From Emergomyces orientalis (taxonomy: Eukaryota > Ascomycota > Eurotiomycetes > Onygenales > Ajellomycetaceae): a stretch of 64,000 nt of DNA. The stretch's first letter is position 1; each line of letters starts with the position of its first letter. Under the pieces are notes generated by a model. That model saw nothing but the letters and a program-made list of their open reading frames with translations. It was not told where the DNA came from and did no database searches. Shown in pieces: positions 1 through 11,900 of this stretch. A program made the translations under genes and the position numbers. The stretch lies in assembly GCA_002110485.1 (NCBI GenBank), contig MOWL01000088.1, positions 496,001 through 560,000 of the forward strand, written 5' to 3'.

Positions 1-1124
1 CACAGAGTGTCTCTTTTGTTGGTCCTGTAAGTATGGAGGGGGCGGTTGTCCCATGGGTTGATGATGGGGTTGTGGAGTGTGGTTTCGCTGTGGCTGGGTT
101 TGAGATTGGTGCTGATGTTGTGTGGACGGGGGAGGAGGTGGAGGAGGATGTTGTTGTTGTTGTTGGGAGTGATGAGGGTGATGTGGAGGGGGTTGTTGCG
201 GAGGAGGCTGTTGGGAGGAGTGCTGTGGGGGAGGTTGTTGTTGTTGTTGTGGGGGTGGCTGATGTTGTGGCATAGGAGGGGGGTAAGGATATTGACCTGG
301 GCGTGGAGCTTGCGGAGGCATATTTGAGTTTGCCTGCGGGTTGTACATGGAAGGGTTTGGCATATATGCAGCATAGCCGTTTTGAGGAGGTGGTGGAGTT
401 GCATGGTGACGCTGTTGTTGTGGAACTAGACCAGAGCCTACCCGCTGAAGATTATTTCTCGATGATGGTCGCGAGATGACCGGTTGTGGGGTTCCATGTC
501 GAGGGTGGAAGACACCATTAGGCATTGGTGGGGATGCGGAGGACTGATGGTTGATATGTTGGAAGGTGGGTTGACTCTGCATTGGTGGAGGGACCATGTT
601 ATGGTTCTGGGGTGGGATGATGTCCTCAGCACCCGACACATCCTCCTCATCATCGTCATCCAGATTTTGTTTTCCAGCAAAGTCAGCAGGTCCTTTATGC
701 TCGTGCGGTTGGCCATACTAGAATATCTAGATTAGTAACCAAAAAAAAAGCGACAATACACTGACCAGGAGGGGGGGGGGGGTGGGGGAATGGGAGATAC
801 ACACATATTGATATCGTCCAAGAGTCTCATTAATATCACCCGACGAGAACTCGTACAATTTCTTATTGTGGCCAAATATGATAACAGCAACGTCAACGGA
901 GCAGAGGACTGATAGCTCGTGTGCTTTCTTGAAGAGACCGCCCTTGCGCTTAAGGAATGTTCTATTATTATAACACACGACGCGTCACACATTATTAGAT
1001 AATGTTCAAAATGAAAAAAGAAAACCGATATAAAAGGAAGAGATTGCGCGCAGCAATTCGAAACTTACACAGAGCGATTCCGATCATCTTTGATAGCCTT
1101 AATTTCGATCTTTCTTCGACCCAT
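1..1124 (-). CDS. rlmA: MADS-box transcription factor, Rlm1/RlmA type (partial, 3' end off window)
   Basis: Three exons read leftward: 1124-1069, 961-805, 717-1, joined in phase. The first 71 residues form an SRF/MEF2-type MADS box: it opens MGRRKIEIKAI, then FLKRKGGLFKKAHELSVLC and the strand ending LYEFSSGDINETLGRYQY. The third exon follows with PHEHKGPADFAGK and then a long Gln/Pro/His-rich region (runs of Gln at about 120-270), typical of the activation region of Rlm1-like proteins. In this family the factor acts in the nucleus downstream of the Slt2/MpkA cell-wall-integrity MAP kinase and induces cell-wall genes; that role is known for homologues, not shown here. The start is the ATG beginning the MADS box. 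The second intron (718-804) carries a C-run of about 13 on the coding strand. The C-terminus lies beyond base 1. Family assignment is firm; Rlm1 rather than another MEF2-like member is likely. Confidence 0.93.
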
Positions 1125-2000
1125 TGTCACACCCTTTATATGCGCCTACACGACGAGGGGGGGACGTTGTTTTTGTTTGTTGGGGCGAGTTCTGTGACAA
1201 CGAGAGCGTTACACCGCCCAAGTGGCAGCCAGGACCCCAGAAAGCGCCAGTGCTGCGAAGAGTACAGCAGCAAAGGGTAAGCAGACAGGATATATGTATC
1301 TCGTTGAAGAAGGAGGAGGGGGAGGAGGAGGAGGAAAGAGAGGCAAAGAGAGAAGATAAAATGAGGAAGAAGGTTTAGGTAGGTATATGAACTGTAGCGG
1401 TTGCTTATATGAAATGAGAAAAGGCAGAGATCGGCGACGGTAACGAAAGATATATGAGCCCTGGCCGGGTAGTGGAAACGAGAGAGCGTGAGAGATGAAG
1501 GGGGACCAGAGAAACGGAAGACTATGTATGACTGGGGTAGTTTTAGTAGCAGTAGTAGTGCTGCTGGTGGTGCTGATGGGAGATTTGAAGCCTTGGAGGT
1601 GTTTGTTGGAGATAGATCCCAACCAACGGTCGATGATGAAATAACTCCGTAAGAGAATCAAGTTCGAAGCGGGTGGGTTGATAGATGTTGGTTAGATTTT
1701 GGTTTAGTTAGATCTGGTTAGATTTGGCAGACCTGTGATAGACCTGTGATAGACCTGTGGTGGACTTAATGGCGGACCTTTTGGAGCGGACTGTTTGGTG
1801 GACTTTTTGGGTGGACGCGAGCGTTCTAAAGATAGAGCAACGGGCGGCGGAGGGAACAGGAAAAATTGAGGGAGAGAAAAACGAAAAGGGAAGGGAAAAA
1901 AAAAAGGGGAGAAAAAAGAGTTGACTAATAAGGGACCAAAGGGAGGAAAGGGAGATGCTGCTTTGGGTCTAGTGCAGCCTGGAAGAACTGCGTTGATTGG
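1125..2000 (-). promoter_or_regulatory. 5' leader/promoter of the MADS-box gene, purine/pyrimidine-biased
   Basis: Upstream of the MADS-box ATG the coding (minus) strand is strongly pyrimidine-rich; on the plus strand this appears as the GA-rich tract at about 1305-1376 and another at about 1855-1925. Such CT-rich tracts are common in leaders and core promoters of filamentous ascomycetes. An open frame of about 150 codons covering 1209-1661 (-) is a by-product of this composition (Pro/Ser-rich, no recognisable domain), so I do not call it a gene. The transcription start cannot be placed. Confidence 0.4.
1729..1760. repeat. Three tandem copies of an 11-bp unit
   Basis: AGACCTGTGAT occurs at 1729-1739 and 1740-1750, followed by a partial copy AGACCTGTGG at 1751-1760. 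It lies about 0.6 kb upstream of the MADS-box start. It could be a local slippage repeat or a small cluster of binding sites; nothing else supports a function. Confidence 0.7.
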
Positions 2001-5000
2001 GGGATTGAACGGGGGGGCTTGGCGGGGATATGGCTTTGGGGGCGGATTTTGATGTCGAATGGGGCAGCCGCCATCCAGTCAGAACGAATCTGATTGGACA
2101 GTAATGGCTTACGTGAGAAGTGACTATGCTCGTTTCGGTTAATCGCTTTTTAGGTGGAGCAAGAGCCAAAGTGCGTGCGGGTCGTGGAAGGAAACCAGAG
2201 ATACCAGAGATACTCTGCCGAGCTGCTTTCCCAAGGTATTTCGCGGTTCTCCCTCCCAAGCAATATCGCGCGTGGAAGTAGTGTGAATAATATCTGCCCA
2301 TCTTTGTTGGCTGTCCTTGGCTGTAATTGGCTGAAGCGAAACCTCCAGGGCTTGGCTTAGCATGAGAAAAAATGTGGTATTAGCTGGTATTACAGATGAA
2401 TTAGCCCACTTTCGATCAATGGGTCACTCATTGGCCTCGGAATCAAGCACCATCCACCATCCATTGTACAGGACAGTCCATGCACACTCGGCTGTGCGCA
2501 GTTCAAAAGCAAGCATCAGGAGGCTAATTGCTTCCAATCTCTCCCCCGCCGCCACCCCTGCAAGCCATGCAAGCCCATCCTGCACGTTCCCACTGCAAAC
2601 GAAACTAATTTACGCGCCTCCCCTTTTTGCCGTTATGTTTGGGGTTTGCGTCTTTTAGGTTTCTATTTTTATCTTCTCCCCTAACTGGAGGTACCTTGGG
2701 CTAATTACCTGGGGCACGGTACAATTGTTTATTGTGGGTTAATTCGCACTAATTTCGCCTGTTTCAATCAAATCTAGCGCCCGCCACCACGACATCCCTT
2801 CCCTTCCCCCCAGTCGGTACGGAGTACGGAGTAACTAGTTGGCTTGTGGTTCCAATTTTATGTCAGATGGTTTGTTGAATCTCGGGATTCCGTCCCATCC
2901 AGGACGAACTGGTGCATTGGTTGAGAGGAGATAGTCAGGTATTTTATTTTTCACCTGGCTCGCTCCCGCTTGGTTGGCTGAGCTGAATAAATTATGATAT
3001 GATGTTTTGTGCGGTTTTTTTTTATTTTTTATTTTTATTTTTTTTTCGGGCGGTGTTGAAACACACAGGCAGTTCAAAACCTCAAAACCTCCCAGCCTTA
3101 GAAATAAAAATACCCCATTTCTAGAAACAGAACGGAGCGTGTGAACAAAATTATTGGCCCGCCCGTCAAATTCACGCTACAAATGAGGGTCCAAGCAGAG
3201 ATACCCTGCTGTGTATACCTAGCTCCTCATGATAGCTTGATGTGATTAAACTGAATTGCCCCGGGGTACAGGGGAGAGAAGAAGCATGGGGGAGAACAGG
3301 GAAAAAGGAGAGGGTATTCCACCCGGATACATTTTTTTATTTATTTACCAAAGCAGTCACATCTAGCTAGCTGCTACTCCCCTCGGCACCTATATATTTC
3401 TCCGGTCAGGGGTTTTTTTTTATTACTCCATGCTAATCACTAATTAGTTGAAATATGGAGCCCGTCGTCCAACGTAATTATAGGTTGAATAAACGGTTGG
3501 AGGTTTGCAGATACTAAGAATAGATAGATATCAGCGGCGGCTTATTCTTCGTGTTCGCTCCTCACACCAGGGAGAGAAACTTACAGTTTAGCTAGAGCAG
3601 GGCTACAGCAGTAGCTTTCTGCTTGTCCTTGTCAGTAGAAACATGGATCATCTTGTTAGTTTTTATTTGTTTTGAGAATCGAGCTCGAAGAGCTAAATAA
3701 TCAATATCATTGCCCCTTTTTCTATTATATCCGTTCTTGCGAATGGAGATTGTTGTTTCCGTGGTATGGCCTGTGATATTCTCTCGTGCTGCTGAGAAGT
3801 AGTGCAAAGAATGCTTGCTTATGCCTGACACTGAGCTTTGAGCTCTATTAATATTGATCTGGGGCCCCTGTAGGCCCTGAAGATGACTGACATGAGAACG
3901 AAGTGAAATGAGTTTAAAAATGACGTGGTGTGCCTATGGTCATTCATTGCTAATCTCTGATCTAGATACTTATTTTCAAGCATAAAAATAAATATAATAA
4001 TAATGACAAACAGATCAATCTGCAGGCCTCATGAATCATTCATAATATATTAACAGCTGCTTTGAAGCATATCTATATAAGCAAAAGAGAATAAAGAGAA
4101 AGAAATCTGTAAATTTGATAATAAAAAATATATGTAGACATAGTTTCTGCTTTTTTTTCTTTCTTTTTTTCTTTCTGTTTTCTTTTCTTTTCTGCTCTCT
4201 TACTTGCTTTTCTTCTTCACATCTCATCTTCTGTCTCATTTCCAAAATTTGGAATAACTGTTAAGATATCATAGTATTGTATATGATCGCATGCATACCA
4301 TGCATGTGACATACATTCCATTCATCTATACATTTCAACATCTATACTTTTCAACATGAGTGTGTTGTATGTATATGTATATAAGTACATTCACAGAAGA
4401 TTAGCAGTGAATGATAGAATCACATCACATCAGTTGTTTAGATACTACACAGTACAGTACAGTCAGTACATTTCATTGCATTATTCTCATGTCAGTCATC
4501 TCTTTCTTGCGTACTACTTTCCATTCTCATCTTTGATATGAGTGCTTGATTCTGTTTTTCTTATATAATTTCTCTTCTATTGCCTGCTGATTAGCTTAAG
4601 CCTAAAGCAAAACTCTGCACTCATATATTTCCTTCATACATCGGCAGTACATGACAGCACTGCATTAAATATTATACGCAGGGATACTGAGGTATGTATC
4701 TGCGTATAGGTAGTAAAGAGCATGGGGGTACTACTACTCCCCTTCGTCGGGCCACGCCACTCGTTCTCTCCCCCCTCCCTCTCTTTGTTCCTTCCTCAAC
4801 GGCCGCAGCATCAGCACCTAAATCATAAACCCTGCCTATATAGCACCTTAAATGAATTGGGAAAATATCAATCAGACTCCAAATAGAAGGGGTGGGACGA
4901 ATCGGCTTTGATCCAGATCTCTATGACATGACACAAAACTACTTCGAGTGCAAAATTGAACTCAAGCAAAACAAAAAACAAAAGTGCCAAGGTCCAGGCA

Positions 5001-6390
5001 TTGAATATTTCTAGAAGAATTTCCCTAGTTATTTGGCTGGCAGGGCAGTACGTACCCAATTTCTTTACTTTCCTCTTTTCCTTTTCTCCTTTTTCTTTTC
5101 CTTTCTTTTCCTTTTTTTTATTTATTTTAGCTGCTGAATGTGTTAAATATATACCTCTTTTTTTTACAGTTACTTGATATGTTTATTGATTTATTTTTTC
5201 ATATTAACATCTGATTGTTTCAAGAAAGAAAGAAGTTCAGAAAGTTACACACATAATCATTCATCTCGGCAAAATTTCTTGGAGCGACCCCTCGCTCCCG
5301 ACAAGAACGCTATTAGTATTCATCAGAGATTATCTGTGATGGGCATTTTTGACCTTTCCAAGTTTCATGACTTGGAATACAATAATTAATAATAATAATA
5401 TTAATAATTACAAATGGAAATGGAAATAGCAACGGGAATTGGAATGTGCCTGCAGCTGTCTCCATGAGATTAATACTGTGCCATGATTGATGATGGATAT
5501 GATATTCATGTACATACATACACATGGCTCTTGTTGCCTGTGGAGCAGATCTGCGGGAATACTCACGGCAGAAGAGGGGACTGAGGGTTGAACTAAGTTT
5601 AAGTTTGTGAGTCTCCTTCCAGGGGTCAACCTTGGAAGCTTTGAGCTTAGCCCCATTTGTGGTTTGCGTCAAAAGTAAATGTAATCTATTTTTAGTCACA
5701 AACATGGGAAACGTCATACACTTCAAAATGCGATGAAGCTCGGATTTTTGGCAACAATGTACGGAGTGGAATATGCTCCGAAGGAACCCACCAAATGTTA
5801 AATATTTGATAGAGGAGCGACCCGTTTGTTTCCTTGGATTAATTCGTTGGCTTAAGCTGCTTTTCTTCACGATCTACTTTCACATGTTGGAGACGAAAGG
5901 TGGGGGGGGGGGCGCGACATCAATAAATTTCATTATTTGTAAAAGCACGTTTGGAAATCTCCCATCCTGACAAAAAGCAGAGGCCTTGGGCCTCTGAACC
6001 GGTTGATGGATATAACGGAACTCACATAATCTATTTCAATACGTTGCTAAACCGTTCAACGGTAATATTAAATACTCGAGGAAGGATTAACTCAGGAAGA
6101 TAAAAAAAAAATGGAAAGACAAGAGAGCATTAGTTTGGTAGCTGAAAGAAGGAAAAAAGGGGGTAAGGAGGCAAAGGAAGGGAATCGAAGTTTTCCGCAA
6201 TAACTCAAACACAACTGCTGCTCTAAACTTTTCCATCTTAGCTCTGCATGCAGAATTGCAGACGTGACAAAGATGTCATCCCTCGAATCTTCTTATTCCC
6301 ATTAGCAACGGGGGCCACCCAGTAGTAGTTCTTAAGCGTACTCTATAGACATGTGACTTCAAAAAGCTTCCGATCATGGTTTAATTTTCG
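2000..6390. other. Long intergenic spacer, no supported gene
   Basis: No frame here shows a recognisable domain or convincing splice chain. The first part (2000-2800) is moderately GC-rich. From about 2900 it becomes AT-rich with homopolymer tracts (poly-T at 3018-3048; TTTCTTTT tracts at 4150-4200 and 5070-5130; a TAA-type run at 5385-5410). A 79-codon open frame at 3592-3831 (-) and a 185-codon frame at 5313-5870 (-) match no family I know. The segment 4290-4506 has no CpG and resembles the other CpG-poor patches of the window. Overlapping TACGGAGTA motifs lie at 2818-2833. Confidence 0.6.
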
Positions 6391-7952
6391 TCAATTCACT
6401 TCCCAATCCATCTCTGGCGGATGTTCCGGGTCGCCATGCCGAGTAAGCTCCTCATATGCCCAATGTATAGACTGATAGAAATGTGTAATTCCCCTTTCAG
6501 CTGGCAGCATAGGCACAGCCATGCCAGTACTCCAATCATTTTTTCCAAGAGCCAGAGCTATAAATAATAAATTAGTTTGGGTACTTTTTCGAGGAAAAGG
6601 AAAACGGAATGGATGAGATTACCAAATATCAAATAGGCGTAACTATCTGTTATATGAAGTTAGTAAAATAAGTTACATTTTCGTTGCCCAGAATTATTTA
6701 TAACAAACCTGGATTATCCAAGGTTTCCGACGGGTAAATCATCGGGAGCATCGCAACGGCTTGCCACCCGAAGAGTTCGCGGCCAGCAACGGGCGGGGGT
6801 GAAACTGACTCTGTTTTGGAAAAAGAAAAGGAAAATTGGTAAATATTGGCTCATGAAAGATAAAGCTTCCATTGGCTTGCGGGATGGGGGTTTTACTCAT
6901 TGGTACATTTCCGGCCATCTCAAGGCGGGTAAGCATGCTAAGAAAAAGGAAAACGATATTGCGATGCACTACCCTATCTATGGCATATTGACTAGGAAAT
7001 ACCATGTGTTTCACTCTATGGAACTCTGATAAATGAGGCAATGTTCTGCTGATTGGATCGCCGACGAAGAGGTTCTGTGGACATAGGATCATAGTGCCGA
7101 TTTTATAATTGTTTGGCCTCGATATGACTGTGAATGCTTTGTTGCCAACAACTGGGTCTAGATGACATTTCTCTGGTCTATCCATAACAATAATGGCTTG
7201 CCCCCCAGAGTCAGGGGTACGAGTATCCCAATAGGAGTTTGGTGGTAGTGTCTCCTCTGACAAACAAAGATGAGTAGTTACGTTAGAAACAAAACGGGCA
7301 ACACATTTTTAGGTAGAGATAGATAGATATATAAATAAATTTCTCGCTCACCATTAAAATGGCTGGGAATTTTCCCCGAAATAAAGTCATCTGTGCACCA
7401 TACGTGTAAACGGTGGTCCCCAAGGGTCATTCGTTGAAGTACGTTGAGCCTTGCTAGAGTATTGTCAGCCCACTATGTAAAAAGGTAATATGATTCAAGT
7501 TACTTTGTACGGACCTTTCACATAGTTGAATCTCTCACGCCCTTCGAAATTCTTAAGAAAGTACTCATCCTTTGGTCCCCAGTAAACTGTGCCAAATAGT
7601 GCCTCATATGTATATTGGGTCGATCGCTGAACGCCTGGGATTATGTCGTCGTCGTCATACCACGTGTCTAGAAGCAGCTCAAGATCCCTCATACGGTTTT
7701 GTGCAGCCCGTATCTGCGCTGGGTGTTAGCTGTGTTCCAATACATCGAAGCCATTTCATATTGCGTATTTACTATTTCACTTATTAAACCTTTTCCTATT
7801 CGATCACGGATGTATTTGGCTACCAGCGGGCGACCATCTGGACCCCTCCCACCCCCATCACCGCACATTCTGAGAGACAAAAAGTAAGAATTGGTCAAGC
7901 TTATTTGAATTAAGAAAATAAGGGCCAAAAGTATGCGGTTAATCGGCGGCAT
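6391..7952 (-). CDS. Secreted metallopeptidase-like protein, probably lacking an intact zinc motif
   Basis: Six-exon model, 329 aa: 7952-7773, 7713-7515, 7453-7352, 7256-7015, 6808-6709, 6557-6391, all joins in phase with GT-AG ends. The N-terminus MPPINRILLALIFLIQISLT is a clear signal peptide, so I use that ATG rather than an in-frame Met 42 nt upstream. The body has features of fungal secreted deuterolysin/Lys-specific-endopeptidase-like proteins: an early acidic helix (LLLDTWYDDDD), a HRLHVWCTDD strand, and a strand ending MILCPQNLF before the expected catalytic helix. There, instead of HExxH, the sequence reads TLPHLSEFHR at the end of exon 4. The later segment GWQAVAMLPMIYPSETLDNP matches the region where such proteins carry a third metal ligand. 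It may be a non-catalytic paralogue; the longest intron (6809-7014) is the least certain join. The gene is divergent from the chitinase. Confidence 0.62.
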
Positions 7953-8927
7953 CTTGGGAAGTTTCGAGCACGTAGCGTGGGAACTCTGCACCAACGAAGG
8001 AAAGATAAATCAAACAAGAACAGAAGACAAGAGAAATGAGAGATAGAGAGAAACAAAAGAAATAAAAGTAGAGCGCAATAGTTGATAACTATATAAGTTA
8101 CCATCCGAAGCCATGTTCAACATTTAATGTAGCCATAGTATTTCTTATGTTTACTCCTTCAACTGGCCTTCTATTTGTATTTCATGACAAATAGATCAAT
8201 TTGAAATTGTGAAGTACGATCATTGATTAATCTGCGATCAAAGACACATACTTTCGGATTAAGTTAATGTTGAAAGGTGCATTGCAGAAGGATTTGAGAA
8301 ATTGAGCTGCACCTCATCTAAATAATGCATGAGGTAGTTAGACGGTTAAGGAGTTAACTACTCCACAAATCGACGACATAAAGAAGCTTTTGCCAGCTCC
8401 ACCTTGGCTTGGCAGCGAGCCAAGCCCTAGGGGTCAAAGATGAATCAAAGACGACGTCAAAATAATAATCTGAACCTTTCTGTCATACGTTCCCTGCATT
8501 TCTCTATCGAAATGCCGATTTCGAGTTACTTTTCTTCTCTTGCTGTAAAAAGTCAGCTGAAATGCAATCAATCTGCTGTAGCCTAATTTCCGGCATGCTT
8601 CGCAATTCCAGTTTCCCTCGAAACCTGGAGCAAATGATTCATCTTTATGCAGCATCATCAAACTTTGTTCGCACATGCTTCAATGAAAAGCTATTTATGA
8701 GTTTAATGACTTCTACATGGGATTTTGCGCCGCAATTTCCCAGCGGATAACTCAAAGCAAACATGGGATGCGAACAATATATTATGGGCAGTTGCTCCAA
8801 CTCACCTTCGGCACTGTAGAACTGCTGCTGCTGCTGCTGATGCGATATTCGACGAGTTAGTTTAAACTATTCACTGCTGCTGTTAAGCTTGCCTATAGTT
8901 TCAGCGGCCGAGACTGTGTTACAAACC
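7953..8927. promoter_or_regulatory. Shared divergent promoter region: secreted peptidase-like gene and chitinase
   Basis: About 975 bp separate the two start codons (7952 on minus, 8928 on plus), and no supported gene lies between. Two secreted proteins sharing one intergenic region suggests possible co-regulation; this is inference. The segment 8160-8350 is AT-rich. A CTG run lies about 90 bp upstream of the chitinase ATG. Confidence 0.45.
8822..8839. repeat. CTG trinucleotide run (6 units)
   Basis: Six perfect CTG units directly upstream of the chitinase gene, probably in its promoter or 5' leader. It is a potentially length-variable microsatellite. Confidence 0.8.
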
Positions 8928-11900
8928 ATGAAGGCCCTGATCAGCATCGCCGTTCTGCTTTTGGCGAACCTAGCTCCTCTGCTTGTTTTGGCTGCCTCGG
9001 ATGCCACCTGCTCAAAATCTCGACCGTGCAAACAAGGCTGCTGTAGCAAATACGGAAGTTGTGGGTTTGGTCCTAATTTTTGTTCCCCCGAATCGTGTGT
9101 ATCGACGTGTGATGCAAAGTCGGAATGTGGCAGTAAGTTGTTGACTGCCCCTGTGGACTACTTAAGACGATCTACATTCATACTTCAAGTCCGAACTCAT
9201 GTTCGGATTGGAGGTTTATATCTTGTTTTGAAAGATGGGTGTTGGTGCCAAAATTTGTTAACTTCATGATTCTATGCAGAATACGCACTCAAGGGACAAG
9301 AAGAATGCCCACTCAATGTTTGTTGCTCACAGTTTGGGTGAGATAGCTAAATTTCATTGGCTCCTATACTACTGAAAACTGTCTCTAATATACATGTGAA
9401 AGTTTCTGTGGTACTACCGAAGCCTTTTGCGGGAAAGGATGTCAGAATGGGTGCAGCGAAATACAAAGACCGTAAGTATCCCCAAAGGCACCTAGATAGC
9501 CTTCTTTTTGCTTTGAAAATTAACTTTACTGATTGAACACGCAGTTCATGCTCAGGAACCTCTACAAGGGAACGATATATTGGCTATTTCGAGAGTTGGA
9601 ACTATGATCACCCTTGTGATGTTCTCCACCCATCAAAAATAAATACTAACCCTTGGACAGTGAGAAAGCATTCTTTGATTCTATACTCTACTATTGATGT
9701 AATCGAAAACTGACTTCGTTTCACAGCATCTTAATTTTGGGTTTGCTCAGGTTAACCCAAAGGACAACACTCTAACTACAATGCACGTGTATGACAAGGA
9801 ATTCTACCGCACTTTTACGAACTTGAAAATTAAAAAACCATCTTTGAAGTGTTTTATATCCATTGGAGGATGGGATGCCGGCGGCAAGGTCTTTTCTGAT
9901 ATGGCGAAATCCGATGATTCTCGAAAAGCATTTATTGGCTCGGTACTTGACTTCATGGAGAAGTACGGCTTCGATGGGGTTGATATTGACTGGGAATATC
10001 CAGTAGCTGATGATCGGGGTACGGAAAAGAGGCCCATTTAATTACCCCTAAACATATACTAACAACTTTTGCACAGGTGGCGCAAAGGAGGATTTTGAAA
10101 CGTACGTCCAACTTCTGAAGGAGCTGAGGGCTGCTGTGGGCGACAAGTACGGGATAACCGTGGCACTGCCAGCTTCATACTGTAAGTACCAGATTTCTGA
10201 TGTTTATTACAATAGCTCCCTCAATCTAACAGATAGAGTTAGGGTACTTAAGAGGATTTGATCTTAAAGGAATGACCGAATATGTCGACTGGTTTAATGT
10301 GATGACATATGATATCCATGGCACCTGGGATGGCAATAGCATATGGACGCAGGAAGTCATCAACCCTCATACAAACTTGACTGGTAAGCACCCATCTATA
10401 CATGGAGGGCTAATCTGAGCCTAACAATTAGCAGAAATATCATCAGGTTTAGATCTTTTGTGGCGTAATTCTGTCCCCCCGGAAAAGGTTTCTCTAGGCC
10501 TGGGATTTTACGGAAGGTCGTTCACATTAGCGGATCCTAGTTGCAATACTCCAGGTTGCGCTTTTAGAAGGGGTGACAATGAGAGCTCTGGTGGGGCTGA
10601 GCGAGGGTTATGTACCATGAACAGTGGTACGTTATCTGACTATGAGATCAATAGGGTTCTGAAGGAGAAGTCCCCTGAGGTCATTTATAACCAAGAATCT
10701 GGAGTAAATTGGATTACATGGGATAACGATCAATGGTATGAATCAAGTTTGCATTTGCCCCGTTGCCCCACGCCCAGTTTTGCGGTTTTAAATAATCTTT
10801 CCGATAATATTTTCTCCTCTATTTCTATCCTTTGATAATGACACTGGTTTAATGGTTAATTGTGAGCAGGGTTTCATACGACGATGGGAGGACGTTAAAG
10901 CAGAAGGCGGATTTTGGCAACAAGCTGTGCTTAGGGGGAACCTTTGCTTGGGCCATTGATCTTGGGGGCCCTGGTACACTAAAGAATCCGAATGACCTGA
11001 GTCCAGACGACATTGGTCTTGACGGTGCTGACCTGCAGGGCGCAGATGGCGGTTCCGGTGAAGTTTATATCTCTCCAGAAATTTTGAAGAAACAAGATCC
11101 GATCATCGCATGCGTGCCACCGTGTACCTTTATTATGCCTCCTATTTCCTTTGATGCTCCAACTACGATCATCCTCCCTCCTTATACGACTTCTTTGGAA
11201 ATTGCGTGGCCAACTACACATTTGGTTACGCTTCCCGGGGGTTCAGTATCAACTGCCAATGGCTTGGTGAGGACAATCCAAACAACCACGCTTACGATTC
11301 CTCCTATTACGACATCAAAGGTCGACTTGTGGAATTGGAAGATTACCGATCCAGAAGCCTCAAGTGCTACATATGCTCTTATAAGCAGCATCCTTCCGCC
11401 TCCGTTTGTGATTACTGATAAACTGCCACAAGACTGGGTGCGGGGCAGTCATCCGAAACCAACTCCGGGCAACGCGAACCCTCAGACGATAAACGACAAC
11501 ACAGGTCATTCTACATCCGGACTTGATGATTCACTTCCTCTTGAATCTAACAGAGGGAAGAATTCGCAGGCGGCAGCAGCAAACACAGGGAATTCAGCAA
11601 CTGGATCGGATAATCCAAGCCTCATAGAGTTCATTGGAAATAATCCCCAAGCAACAGCTGCAAGCAAGGGGCGGCCAACACATAGATCTGACGGCACTCA
11701 CCGCCATGAAACCGAAGTGTACGATAAGGACCAAATAATAACCGCTGCCAGTGATGATTCGACACTTGGGTCCCATGTTCCCGCCAAAACAACTCACTCG
11801 CCCGTGACGACCCGGACAGTTACTCCGCCGCCGTTTCCTTACACCACAGATACTGATGACGACGCCGAAAAGAAATTACCCACGGTTATATTTACAAAGG

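Noticed and set aside
121..327. Val/Leu-rich plus-strand frames
   Set aside because: They are antisense to the Gln/Pro-rich exon of the MADS-box gene.
1209..1661. 150-codon minus-strand open frame upstream of the MADS-box gene
   Set aside because: Pro/Ser-rich translation of a GA/CT tract in the promoter or leader; no motif.
3592..3831. 79-codon frame that might be a transposase remnant
   Set aside because: No catalytic motif or terminal repeats could be identified.
5313..5870. 185-codon minus-strand open frame
   Set aside because: No recognisable domain, AT-rich low-complexity end, no splice context; chance cannot be excluded.
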